Origin: Bacillota bacterium
GTDB taxonomy: Bacteria > Bacillota > Clostridia > Christensenellales > SZUA-584
Length of the DNA: 12,479 nt
Direction: 5' to 3'
Assembly: GCA_023436525.1 (NCBI GenBank)
Contig: JAEZIW010000114.1
Location: 1-12,479 of the forward strand
A model generated the notes under the pieces. The model worked only from the letters and a program-made list of their open reading frames with translations, did no database searches and had not been told where the DNA came from. A program made the translations under genes and the position numbers. Each line of letters begins with the position of its first letter. Within the stretch, counting starts at the first letter, position 1. Positions 6,720-12,479 of the stretch are shown in pieces.

Positions 6720-6751
6720 GCTGTCGCCGACAGGCGACTGATGAGGTGTTC
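6720..6751 (+). repeat. Dispersed stem-loop repeat, best copy
   Basis: The 32-base core starts GCTGTCGCCGACAGGCGACT and ends GAGGTGTTC, with a GTCGCC-GACA-GGCGAC hairpin. It is 30/32 identical to 8755-8786. Similar short elements (a GCTGTC-hairpin-GACTGA signature between genes) are, from memory, common in Clostridia genomes. No transposase is present. Confidence 0.65.
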
Positions 6752-6762
6752 GTATTAACCTA

Positions 6763-6791
6763 AAAAGAAGTTGTCGGTTTTCCCCGACAAC
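6763..6791 (-). terminator. Minus-strand terminator, probably for the aldo-keto reductase
   Basis: On the minus strand GTTGTCGG-GGAAAA-CCGACAAC (6791-6770, an 8-bp perfect stem) runs into TTCTTTTT. It lies about 195 bases after the stop of the reductase gene and is the first convincing terminator downstream of it. Confidence 0.65.
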
Positions 6792-6857
6792 CTCTCTGAG
6801 TCATTCTTTATGCTTTCATCTATTAATATGTTGACGATGGTATATCCCAAAAGGGCC

Positions 6858-6893
6858 AGATCCTTCGCTCGTTTCACTTCACTCAGGATGACA
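6858..6893 (-). repeat. Half copy of the TGTCAT intergenic repeat
   Basis: On the minus strand it begins TGTCATCCTGAGTGAAGTG and ends AAGGATCT, related to either arm of the palindrome at 3769-3861 but without a second arm. Confidence 0.5.
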
Positions 6894-6986
6894 TGAATAA
6901 AGACTGCCAGAACACTCTCCGGCAGCCTCGCTAAGTCATTCTTAATTCTCAATTCTTAATTCTTAATTGTTCATGCTTAATTGAAA

Positions 6987-7982
6987 TCATTTACCCAGCA
7001 CAATTTTATCAATCTGCTTCAGCTCATCCTCAGAAAACGCAAGGTTATCCAGCGCGCGCACATTTTCTTTAATCTGCGACGGTCTGCTTACACCGATCAA
7101 TGCCGACGTTACACTCGGATTGTGAAGCACCCACGCAATGGCCATCTGCGCGAGGCTTTGCCCTCTTTGAGCCGCCAGCTCATTCAGCGCGGTTATTTTG
7201 TTCAGCAGGTCTTCATTAAGCACATCCCGCTTTAAGAACCGCGGGTCCTTCATCATTCGCGAGTCAGACGGGATACCTTTCATATATTTATCCGTGAGCA
7301 GCCCCTGCTCCAGCGGCTTGAACGCCACACTGCCGATTCCTTCTTCTATCAGCACACTTTCCAGCCCGTCCTCTATCCAGCGGTTCAAAATGGAATAACT
7401 CGGCTGATGGATTACACAGGGCGTACGGTTCTCTCGAAGCAGTCTGGCTGCACGGCTCGTCTCATCCGGCTTGTAGTTGGAAAGCCCCACATACAGCGCC
7501 TTGCCCTGCTGCACGATGCTGGAGAGCGCTTCGCACGTTTCTTCCAGCGGCGTGTCGACATCAGGCCGATGATGATAGAATATATCAACATAATCGAGCC
7601 CCAAACGCTTCAGGCTGGCGTTAACACCTGCTATCAGATGCTTACGGCTGCCATAGTTGCCGTATGGCCCCGGCCACATGTCGTAGCCTGCTTTGGTCGC
7701 GATGATCATTTCGTCGCGGTAACCGTAAAAGCTTTCGCGCAGAATTTTTCCGAAATTTCTTTCTGCTTCGCCGTAAGGCGGGCCATAGTTATCCGCAATA
7801 TCAAAATAGGTGATGCCATGGTCGAACGCTTGCTGCAATATTGCGCGCTGTTCATCATGCGCCGTCACGCTGCCAAAGTTGTGCCAAAGTCCAAGTGATA
7901 TGCGCGGCAGCAACAGGCCGCTTCTTCCGCAGCGTGTGTATTCCATGCCGTCATACCGTGTCTCAGATGCTAAATACCCCAT
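6987..7982 (-). CDS. Aldo-keto reductase of the YghZ (L-glyceraldehyde 3-phosphate reductase) type
   Basis: It is a cytoplasmic NAD(P)H-dependent reductase of 331 residues with the TIM-barrel AKR fold. E. coli YghZ reduces L-glyceraldehyde 3-phosphate and methylglyoxal. The sequence follows YghZ closely: SLGLWHNFG (29-37), FDIADNYGPPYGEAE (60-74), TKAGYDMWPGPYG (96-108), SLKRLGLDYVDIFYHHRPD (123-141), HQPSYSILNRW, and ALIGVSRPSQI near the cofactor phosphate site. The AKR catalytic residues Asp61, Tyr66, Lys97 and His138 are all present. ATG 7982 is chosen because AAAGGGTG lies about eight bases upstream; an in-frame GTG at 7991 overlaps that site. It is divergent from a GyrI-like gene, with a promoter at 8043-8015. 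The physiological substrate in this organism is inferred only. Confidence 0.95.
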   Translation of the reverse strand: MGYLASETRYDGMEYTRCGRSGLLLPRISLGLWHNFGSVTAHDEQRAILQQAFDHGITYFDIADNYGPPYGEAERNFGKILRESFYGYRDEMIIATKAGYDMWPGPYGNYGSRKHLIAGVNASLKRLGLDYVDIFYHHRPDVDTPLEETCEALSSIVQQGKALYVGLSNYKPDETSRAARLLRENRTPCVIHQPSYSILNRWIEDGLESVLIEEGIGSVAFKPLEQGLLTDKYMKGIPSDSRMMKDPRFLKRDVLNEDLLNKITALNELAAQRGQSLAQMAIAWVLHNPSVTSALIGVSRPSQIKENVRALDNLAFSEDELKQIDKIVLGK

Positions 7983-8014
7983 TTTTATCACCCTTTCTTT
8001 TCTATTTATGACTC

Positions 8015-8043
8015 ATTGTATTGTATGTTAAGAGATATTGCAA
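8015..8043 (-). promoter_or_regulatory. Probable promoter of the aldo-keto reductase gene
   Basis: Minus-strand TTGCAA (8043-8038), 17 bases, then TACAAT (8020-8015). An 11-bp tandem repeat, CGCCAATTTTT/CGCCAACTTTT (8065-8086), lies upstream in the divergent region and could be a regulator site. Confidence 0.55.
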
Positions 8044-8175
8044 GGATTTCATGCATAAAATACACGCCAATTTTTCGCCAACTTTTGATGTTGCTGCCTT
8101 GTTTAAAAATCATTTGCATTCATTTTTATATCATGTTAGGTTGATATGGCTATGAATATGAGAGGTGTCTTGAGT

Positions 8176-8631
8176 ATGACTATAGAACACATCCTGCCTG
8201 TCCGCGTTGCTTACCTGAGGCGCACCGGCCCTTATGGCCCCGGCAATAACTCAACAATGGAACAGCTGAAAACGTGGGCTAAAAATGAACGCTTGCTAAA
8301 CCATGAATCCGTTATATTCGGCATTGCGCAGGACAACCCCAAAACAACACCGCCCGAAGACTGCCGGTATGATGCCTGCTTGGCTGTTGCAGACAGCTTT
8401 TGCACGCGAGATGATCGCATCAGCCTTGGGCAGCTGGACGGCGGCTGTTATGCCGTTTTCGCGGTGGCGCATACGGCTGACGCCATACAGCAGGCATGGC
8501 GGGATATTTTCGCCGTACTGCAGCAGCAAGGCTTAAGCTCCAATTTGACAAAGCCTGTTATTGAGCGGTATGCCGCGCAAATGGTGAGCCGCCATGAATG
8601 CGAAATTTGCGTACCGCTGCTTATGCCCTAA
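8176..8631 (+). CDS. Stand-alone GyrI-like (AraC effector-binding fold) small-molecule binding protein
   Basis: The 151 residues show the SOUL/GyrI-like fold: MTIEHILPVRVAYLRRTGPYG at the start, then FGIAQDNPKTTPPEDCRYDACLAV, QLDGGCYAVFAVAHTADAIQQAWRDIF, and a final ERYAAQMVSRHECEICVPL. There is no DNA-binding domain, so it belongs to the single-domain GyrI group. Known members inhibit DNA gyrase (E. coli GyrI/SbmC) or hydrolyse cyclopropanoid genotoxins. Which applies here cannot be told. The start at 8176 is chosen because AGAGGTG precedes it by about eight bases and the family N-terminus begins there. An in-frame ATG at 8146, with a weaker TTAGG site, would add ten residues. It is divergent from the YghZ-type reductase, which suggests a shared detoxification or stress context. 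Confidence 0.85.
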   Translation: MTIEHILPVRVAYLRRTGPYGPGNNSTMEQLKTWAKNERLLNHESVIFGIAQDNPKTTPPEDCRYDACLAVADSFCTRDDRISLGQLDGGCYAVFAVAHTADAIQQAWRDIFAVLQQQGLSSNLTKPVIERYAAQMVSRHECEICVPLLMP

Positions 8632-8754
8632 TGAACTAATGATCCCGCGCTCACGGACTGAGTCTTGCTGTATGGTAAATTTAGGCTTCTGTCGCCGTGA
8701 TTCTAAAGATCAAGTCAACTGGCATCGTTTTTCGAGACTTCTCTTTGATTTGAC

Positions 8755-8786
8755 GCTGTCACCGACAGGCGACTGATAAGGTGTTC
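8755..8786 (+). repeat. Dispersed stem-loop repeat, second clear copy
   Basis: It is 30/32 identical to 6720-6751, with A for G inside the hairpin arm and A for G in the GATGAG part. It lies in the non-coding gap 8632-8861, where no gene was seen. Confidence 0.65.
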
Positions 8787-8861
8787 ATTTTAAAGGCTAA
8801 TTATTACCTCAGATATAGTCTTTTGAAGCTTCATGTATGACCGGTCGTATTCTTCAAACAC

Positions 8862-8889
8862 AGAAAAGCGGCCCCATCAAAGGCCGCTT
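8862..8889 (-). terminator. Intrinsic terminator of the cysteine-rich protein gene
   Basis: On the minus strand AAGCGGCC pairs with GGCCGCTT (8889-8882 with 8873-8866) around an 8-base loop and runs into TTTTCTG. It begins about 33 bases after the stop at 8923. Confidence 0.85.
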
Positions 8890-8922
8890 CCCAACTGTTA
8901 TGATTGGCTTGTAGGTTTGAGT

Positions 8923-9471
8923 CTACTTCCAGACAGCCTCTTGCGGCATTACCCGCATCAGGCAGATATCGTCTCCCGCTTTAATGCTTTTCAGCAGTTC
9001 TACTCCCACCTCACAGCCGAAGGCCTTCTCAAACAGCACTTTGCTGTATCCCGTGGTGCATTCACACCATGTGTAGGAATCGAGCTTATCCACCTCGGCG
9101 AGCATTGGGCACGGGCAAGAAGTGAACGACAGGTAAAGCTGGCCATCTGCGCAGCTTAAGCCCGCCGCCTTGGCCTTGGGCTGATTCGCAAATTCTTCAA
9201 GCGTTGACGCACCTGACAGCAGCTCGTTCACCAGCGCAAGCTTTTCATCCATCGCGTAGCCGCATTGGCAGTTTCTGCGGATTTGCTTGACAGTATCCTT
9301 GTCAAAGCTGCCTTCCAGCCGTTTCATCGTGGATTTGACCCAATCGGCGTTACCTTCTTTAGAGGCCTGCCCATTCTCGCCGTAAACAACGGCAGCCGCC
9401 GTCTCGTCGTTGCTCGCCGCTTTCACCGCGCCGTAAATCACCTGTTCCTGAATTTTTCGTATATCAAACAT
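8923..9471 (-). CDS. Cysteine-rich cytoplasmic protein of unknown function
   Basis: This 182-residue protein was not assigned with certainty. No signal peptide or membrane segment is visible. The N-terminal half is helical and charged. Conserved-looking cysteine motifs follow: CQCGY (about 68-72), SFTSCPCPML (about 114-123), and WCECTTGYSKVLFEKAFG (about 135-152), ending VELLKSIKAGDDICLMRV. The pattern W-C-x-C-(S/T)-x-G-(Y/F)-x-x-x-F-x-x-x-x-G followed by V-E-L-x-x-S-I-x-x-G-D-x-C recalls a family of small uncharacterised proteins in anaerobes, related in fold to L-2-amino-thiazoline-4-carboxylate hydrolase and V4R domains. This comes from memory and is not proof. The cysteines suggest metal or thiol chemistry. 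The start is supported by AGAGGTAA about six bases upstream. The gene stands alone behind a long, structured leader that should control it. Confidence 0.8.
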   Translation of the reverse strand: MFDIRKIQEQVIYGAVKAASNDETAAAVVYGENGQASKEGNADWVKSTMKRLEGSFDKDTVKQIRRNCQCGYAMDEKLALVNELLSGASTLEEFANQPKAKAAGLSCADGQLYLSFTSCPCPMLAEVDKLDSYTWCECTTGYSKVLFEKAFGCEVGVELLKSIKAGDDICLMRVMPQEAVWK

Positions 9472-9510
9472 ACTGTTACCTCTTTTTTAATTATTTTGGT
9501 TTAGATATTC

Positions 9511-9697
9511 TGTGTGAATAAAAAACACACTGAAACAGTGTGTGATGCAGCAAAGGCATTTCACACATCCTGACCGCGATTCGCGTATTCAAACGAAAGT
9601 CAAACAAAGGCCCAACAGCCCTTAAATGGTTTGCCCCGTTTGTCAACTAACGATAGATCGGATCAAGCATGTGAACATGTCCTTTCGGTATTAATAC
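9511..9697 (-). ncRNA. Structured leader RNA with a transcription-attenuation switch (orphan riboswitch candidate)
   Basis: The leader starts near 9697, below the promoter at 9732-9704, and ends in front of the gene starting at 9471. In RNA order it has a CATG-TTCA-CATG hairpin (9679-9668). A long nested hairpin follows (9642-9637 with 9595-9590; 9633-9629 with 9605-9601; an inner AAGGGC-type stem near 9621-9607), then a CGCG/CGCG hairpin (9585-9575). Four alternating complementary segments come last: UGUGUG (9567-9562), CACACA (9544-9539), GUGUGU (9530-9525) and CACACA (9516-9511). Segments 1 and 2 pair with a four-base GC extension, 2 and 3 form the terminator, and 3 and 4 can also pair. 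No known riboswitch or T-box consensus was recognised. Structure is inferred by eye; function is unproven. Confidence 0.55.
9519..9543 (-). terminator. Leader terminator hairpin ahead of the cysteine-rich protein gene
   Basis: On the minus strand ACACACTG (9543-9536) pairs perfectly with CAGTGTGT (9532-9525) around TTT and is followed by TTTTTATT. It lies about 50 bases before the ATG at 9471, inside the leader, so it should stop transcription unless the upstream segment 9567-9556 captures its first arm. Confidence 0.75.
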
Positions 9698-9703
9698 AGG
9701 TTT

Positions 9704-9732
9704 ATATTACCATAAAAAGCCTCGCAGGTCAA
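9704..9732 (-). promoter_or_regulatory. Probable promoter of the leader and cysteine-rich protein gene
   Basis: Minus-strand TTGACC (9732-9727), 17 bases, then TAATAT (9709-9704). It follows immediately after the GH5 terminator, so transcription begins afresh here. Confidence 0.5.
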
Positions 9733-9760
9733 AAGAAAAAGGTGTTTTAAACACACCTTT
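9731..9760 (-). terminator. Intrinsic terminator of the GH5 gene
   Basis: On the minus strand AAAGGTGT-GTTTAAA-ACACCTTT (9760-9738) runs into TTCTTTTG. It is about 45 bases after the GH5 stop. Confidence 0.8.
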
Positions 9761-9804
9761 CTCCGGAAATAACCTCTGATAATGATTTAACCGTTCAGGC
9801 ATTG

Positions 9805-10827
9805 TTAAAGCGATTCAACAATGCCGTCAAACACCTCTTCGTAATGCTTCCCCTCTATGCCGAAGTCCATCTCTTTATACGACCACGCGGCACGCCCGAT
9901 GTGATATTTCTCAAACAGCCGATGCATATCCCGGTACCATGCAAGCGTACTCTGCGCCGAAGCCTGATCGATCACGCCGTATTCCCCGCAGTAAAGCGCC
10001 GCGCCGCGCTGCTCCGCTACTGTAACCGCTTCCATGATGAGCTGTTCCAGCAATGGCAGCCCCATTTCTTTCACGTCGTTTTTAAAAATAAACGCAGCCT
10101 TTTCTCCGATAATCTCTGCGGCTTTTCTATAGTCTTCAATCGTTGCCGGGTATTCTATGGCAAACCCTTTCGTTTCGGGGACCCAGCTCGCATTTTGGTG
10201 CGTAAACGCAAACGGCTCATAGAAATGGAATGTGTAGATGATGGTATCATCGTATGGCTCATCCAGCAGCGCCACCGCGCGCACGCTGTTCCATTCGATC
10301 CCGCCGATGATGATTTGCGTTTCCGGTGCGTATTGACGGATCGTCTCGATCGCTTTGCGGGCCAGCTTGTTCCATGGCTCACTGTAATCCGCTTCCACCA
10401 CCTCGTTGAGAAGCTCAAACACCACCGCATCCTTTTCATTGCCATATCTGCGCGCCAACTCAGCCCAAATGCCGACGAACCTGCGTTGCAGCGCTTCGTT
10501 CTTGAACAGATTGTTTGCTTCGTTAAACGCGTTGTTACATGTATACCCCGCCGCTTTGTGGATATCGAGTATCATGCGCAGGCCGTACTTTTTGCACCAT
10601 TCAAGGCAGGTGCTGATATACAAAAATCCGTCTTCATTTATTATACCGTCTTCTGTTTCTATCGCCTCACAGTCTACTGGAAGCCTGACATGATCAAGCC
10701 CCCACGTGCTTATCCTTTTGATATCGTCTTGCGAAATAAAGCTGTCGTAATGTTCTTTCGTATGCACACATTGAGAAAGCCAGCCTCCAAGATTAATCCC
10801 TCTTCTCAAACCCTTGATATAATCCAT
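9805..10827 (-). CDS. Glycoside hydrolase family 5 (endoglucanase-like), cytoplasmic
   Basis: This retaining beta-glycosidase has 340 residues and a TIM-barrel fold. Motifs in order are: RRGINLGGWLSQ (8-19), HVRLPVD (46-52), LDIHKAAGY (88-95), FELLNEV (137-143) with the acid/base Glu142, YTFHFYEPF (198-206), and YCGEYGV (279-285) with the nucleophile Glu282, then AWSYKEMDFG (314-323). All usual GH5 active-site residues (Arg48, His90, Asn141, Glu142, His201, Tyr203, Glu282, Trp315) are visible. There is no signal peptide or binding module, so it probably acts on imported oligosaccharides. The substrate (beta-glucan, mannan or other) cannot be fixed. Start at 10827 because AGGAGG lies nine bases before it; a longer in-frame reading to 10863 would contain that site. 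The divergent AraC-type regulator next door probably controls it. Confidence 0.93.
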   Translation of the reverse strand: MDYIKGLRRGINLGGWLSQCVHTKEHYDSFISQDDIKRISTWGLDHVRLPVDCEAIETEDGIINEDGFLYISTCLEWCKKYGLRMILDIHKAAGYTCNNAFNEANNLFKNEALQRRFVGIWAELARRYGNEKDAVVFELLNEVVEADYSEPWNKLARKAIETIRQYAPETQIIIGGIEWNSVRAVALLDEPYDDTIIYTFHFYEPFAFTHQNASWVPETKGFAIEYPATIEDYRKAAEIIGEKAAFIFKNDVKEMGLPLLEQLIMEAVTVAEQRGAALYCGEYGVIDQASAQSTLAWYRDMHRLFEKYHIGRAAWSYKEMDFGIEGKHYEEVFDGIVESL

Positions 10828-10939
10828 AAGCCTTAACCTCCTTTTTTTCTTAAAGGGTAACATGTTTAACGGTAACGATATATCATTTTTTTACTATCTA
10901 TGTCATAATTCTAATATCATAACAGTCTTCGGAGGTCAC

Positions 10940-11692
10940 ATGAATCATATAGCCCATAAGTTGACACAAGCGCTGTTTCATCAAAGAGAGCATGATATCA
11001 GTCATCTTCCCTATGATCATGAATTGTCGTTTTACGATGCGGTAAAGAAGGGTGATATTGATACGGTCGGCAAGCTGATGCTTCCTCTGACGAGTGCCAG
11101 CCTTGGGCATCTGTCCGACGACCCGCTTAGAAATCTGCAGTATCATTTCATCATTACAACGGCTTTTTTAACGCGCTTTTGCATGGAGGGCGGCGTGGAT
11201 TCTGAGCTGGCATACACCTTGAGCGATCTTTACATTCAGCGGGTGGATGTATGCAAATGCTGTGAGGATGTGAATGCGCTGCATAAAGAGATGATATTTG
11301 ATTTAACCACGCGTATGCACGACCTGCAATACAAAAACATGTTCCCAAAGAATATTGTGATTTGCATTGACTATATCAACAGCCATCTGCAGGTTCGATT
11401 TTCGGTTTCAGATCTCGCGGCTGTTGTCGGCCTTCATCCCAACTACTTGTGCGCGTATTTCAAAAAGGAAACGGGCATGACGCTGACGCAATTTATCAGA
11501 ACACAGCGCATAAACGCCGCCAAGAACATGCTCAAGTATTCGGAGCATTCTTGCCTGGATATCGGCAATTACCTTGTTTTTTCTTCTCACAGCCATTTCA
11601 TCAGTGCTTTCAAGAAAGAGGTTGGGTTAACGCCTCAGGCGTACCGAAATAAATATTTCAGGCAAAACTGGAGCGGGAATGTGCGCGATTAA
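10940..11692 (+). CDS. AraC/XylS family transcriptional regulator
   Basis: The 250 residues hold an N-terminal sensor region (about 1-140) with LSDDPLRNLQYHFIITTAFL and EGGVDSELAYTLSDLYIQRVD. This pattern is common in clostridial AraC regulators that have no recognised ligand domain. The C-terminal double helix-turn-helix spans about 148-245: RFSVSDLAAVVGLHPNYLCAYFKKETGMTLTQFI, then RINAAKNMLKYSEHSCLDIGNYLVFSSHSHFISAFKKEVGLTPQAYR, matching the HTH_18 consensus. Start at 10940 is chosen for CGGAGG four to five bases upstream; a longer in-frame reading from 10862 would put this site inside the gene and adds low-complexity residues. It is divergent from the GH5 gene with 112 bases between, containing the direct repeat GGTAAC (twice near 10855-10880). 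It is probably an activator of that gene in response to a sugar. Confidence 0.92.
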   Translation: MNHIAHKLTQALFHQREHDISHLPYDHELSFYDAVKKGDIDTVGKLMLPLTSASLGHLSDDPLRNLQYHFIITTAFLTRFCMEGGVDSELAYTLSDLYIQRVDVCKCCEDVNALHKEMIFDLTTRMHDLQYKNMFPKNIVICIDYINSHLQVRFSVSDLAAVVGLHPNYLCAYFKKETGMTLTQFIRTQRINAAKNMLKYSEHSCLDIGNYLVFSSHSHFISAFKKEVGLTPQAYRNKYFRQNWSGNVRD

Positions 11693-11785
11693 ACAAGACT
11701 TGAAACCGCACCTATCATTTTGACCCTAGCCTATCTAAAGATTGCTATCGCTACAATACATCAGGATCGTATCCATAAAGCAAAC

Positions 11786-11828
11786 AATCCCCGAGCGCTC
11801 TGATTCCAAAGCAACTCGGGGATTTCTT
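11786..11828 (+). terminator. Intrinsic terminator of the AraC-type regulator
   Basis: AATCCCCGAG (11786-11795) pairs perfectly with CTCGGGGATT (11815-11824) around a 19-base loop, followed by TTTCTT. It lies about 95 bases after the stop. The stem is symmetrical, but the opposite strand lacks a T tract. Confidence 0.8.
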
Positions 11829-11891
11829 AAACTCAAATTATATAAGCGTCTTTCTTGCTTTATCCTACCGCCAGCCAATGATGTCCCTAGA

Positions 11892-12479
11892 TCACCTTAG
11901 GCTTCTTATTCTTTTGCGCCCCGCGATAATGACCGACACCAGGCCGATAAGCACAAAGCCCGCAAGCATATAATACACTACCGTAAAATCCTGCCCCGTT
12001 TGAGGAAGCTTCGATGGCTCTACCGTTACGACATAACTTGTGGTTGAACCGCCAACAGTGTAGGTTATAGTCGATTTCCCCGGCTTAAGCGCGACGAACG
12101 CGTCGCCCACCCTTGCGAAATACGAATTGTCATATTCCCATGTGCCGCCGGGGATATTGGGCGTTAACATGATACGCCCGCCGGTGCTTATTGTTCCGTT
12201 TAAGACAGAGGGGACAATTGTCAGCGGTTGCAATATCGTCACCTCATAGCTTGCACTCTGTCCTCCTACCGAATAGGCAGGCGTGCTCGCGCCCGCTTTC
12301 AGTGCGGTGAACGTGTTGCCTTTCCTTGTGAAGTACGCACTGTCAAACACCCATGTGCCGCCTGCAATATTCGGCGTTAAGGTAATGCTCTCACCGGTGT
12401 AGATTTTTCCGCTTGGAACGGATGAAACGAGTGTCAATGGTTGTAATATCGTCACCTCGTAGCTTGCACTCTGCCCTCC
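11892..12479 (-). CDS. LPxTG-anchored surface protein with Ig-like repeats, C-terminal part, cut by the window edge
   Basis: The 195 visible residues are the end of a cell-surface protein that a sortase would join to peptidoglycan. The sorting signal is complete: LPQTG (12008-11994), a hydrophobic helix (VVYYMLAGFVLIGLVSVIIA) and a basic tail (GRKRIRSLR). Before it are repeats of 71 residues, each with ITLTPNI-GGTW, a D-S/N-YF segment, a short G-x-x-F-x-A-LK-x-G step and ST-x-x-Y-VGG, ending SYEVTILQPLT. This resembles bacterial Ig-like (BIG2-type) domains. The open frame continues past the right edge, so no start or signal peptide can be seen and the total length is unknown. A stand-alone start at about 12455 is rejected because it falls inside a repeat. 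No terminator is obvious between 11892 and 11828 on this strand. Confidence 0.9.
   Translation of the reverse strand, partial: GGQSASYEVTILQPLTLVSSVPSGKIYTGESITLTPNIAGGTWVFDSAYFTRKGNTFTALKAGASTPAYSVGGQSASYEVTILQPLTIVPSVLNGTISTGGRIMLTPNIPGGTWEYDNSYFARVGDAFVALKPGKSTITYTVGGSTTSYVVTVEPSKLPQTGQDFTVVYYMLAGFVLIGLVSVIIAGRKRIRSLR
12028..12479 (-). repeat. 213-bp direct repeats coding for the Ig-like units
   Basis: The segment ACCTCATAGCTTGCACTCTG (from 12241) recurs at 12454 as ACCTCGTAGCTTGCACTCTG, exactly 213 bp (71 codons) apart, and a more diverged register mate lies at 12028. The closer pair is nearly identical in DNA, pointing to recent duplication or gene conversion of the distal units, while the unit nearest the wall anchor has drifted. 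Confidence 0.85.

Larger units (their letters stand above)
6554..6986. other. Gene-free, repeat-rich gap
   Basis: No credible gene lies here. Short open frames, such as one across 6755-6952 on the minus strand, consist of repeat sequence and lack a convincing ribosome binding site. The gap holds two oppositely oriented copies of the stem-loop repeat, a minus-strand terminator hairpin, a half copy of the TGTCAT repeat, a small CTGCC/GGCAG hairpin (6904-6926), and the AT-rich direct repeat AATTCTTAATTCTTAATT near 6950-6970. It seems to be a nest of non-autonomous intergenic elements. Confidence 0.6.

Noticed and set aside
6755..6952. Small minus-strand open frame of 65 codons
   Set aside because: It is composed of repeat sequence and a terminator hairpin, with no ribosome binding site.
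9590..9642. Possible cyclic-di-GMP-I (GEMM) riboswitch, because of a GGGCAAACC string on the minus strand
   Set aside because: The second hallmark, GACGCAAAGCC, and the two-hairpin layout of that class are missing. The string alone is not enough.
9570..9697. T-box leader
   Set aside because: No TGGNACCGCG-type T-box sequence and no stem I AGTA/GAA bulge could be found, and the gene is not an aminoacyl-tRNA or amino acid gene.
9802..10836. 344-codon open frame on the plus strand opposite the GH5 gene
   Set aside because: It mirrors the GH5 gene almost exactly, shows no recognisable motifs, and the opposite strand has complete GH5 active-site motifs and a good ribosome binding site.
12028..12479. 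CRISPR-like spaced repeats
   Set aside because: The 213-bp period is a multiple of three, the frame is open throughout, and the units encode Ig-like protein repeats.

Overview
The window looks like a chromosomal segment of an anaerobic, Gram-positive Firmicute of the class Clostridia. The signs are an oxygen-independent (class III) ribonucleotide reductase, a type III glutamine synthetase, strong AGGAGG ribosome binding sites, near-consensus sigma-A promoters, U-tract hairpin terminators, an LPxTG wall-anchored protein and dispersed stem-loop repeats between genes. No prophage, CRISPR array, tRNA, rRNA or transposase was seen. Most genes are single-gene transcription units.

Left part (1-3720, all minus strand): the N-terminal part of nrdD runs off the left edge. 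It has a perfect promoter hexamer pair and two NrdR-like boxes upstream. Separated from it by a terminator is glnN (type III glutamine synthetase), whose short leader carries a terminator-like hairpin that abuts the ribosome binding site.

Middle part (3720-6560): a small VOC-fold protein is divergent from an MmyB-type XRE regulator, with two GTATTA/TAATAC palindromes between them. The regulator is split in two by a one-base frameshift. Next comes a secreted L,D-transpeptidase with SH3-like repeats, which has its own promoter, a TTG start and a terminator.

Centre right (6560-8920): a repeat-rich gap, a YghZ-type aldo-keto reductase (minus), a divergent stand-alone GyrI-like protein (plus), and more copies of the repeat.

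Right part (8920-12479): a cysteine-rich protein of unknown function (minus) lies behind a roughly 225-nt leader. The leader carries four alternating complementary segments, one pair of which forms an intrinsic terminator. This is the best candidate here for an undescribed regulatory system. It is followed by a cytoplasmic GH5 glycosidase (minus), a divergent AraC-type regulator that probably controls it, and the C-terminal end of an LPxTG surface protein with 71-residue repeats (minus, running off the right edge).

Functionally these are ordinary housekeeping and accessory modules: nucleotide and nitrogen metabolism, wall remodelling, carbonyl and xenobiotic handling, and glycan use. The unusual content is in the leaders and intergenic repeats rather than in the proteins.
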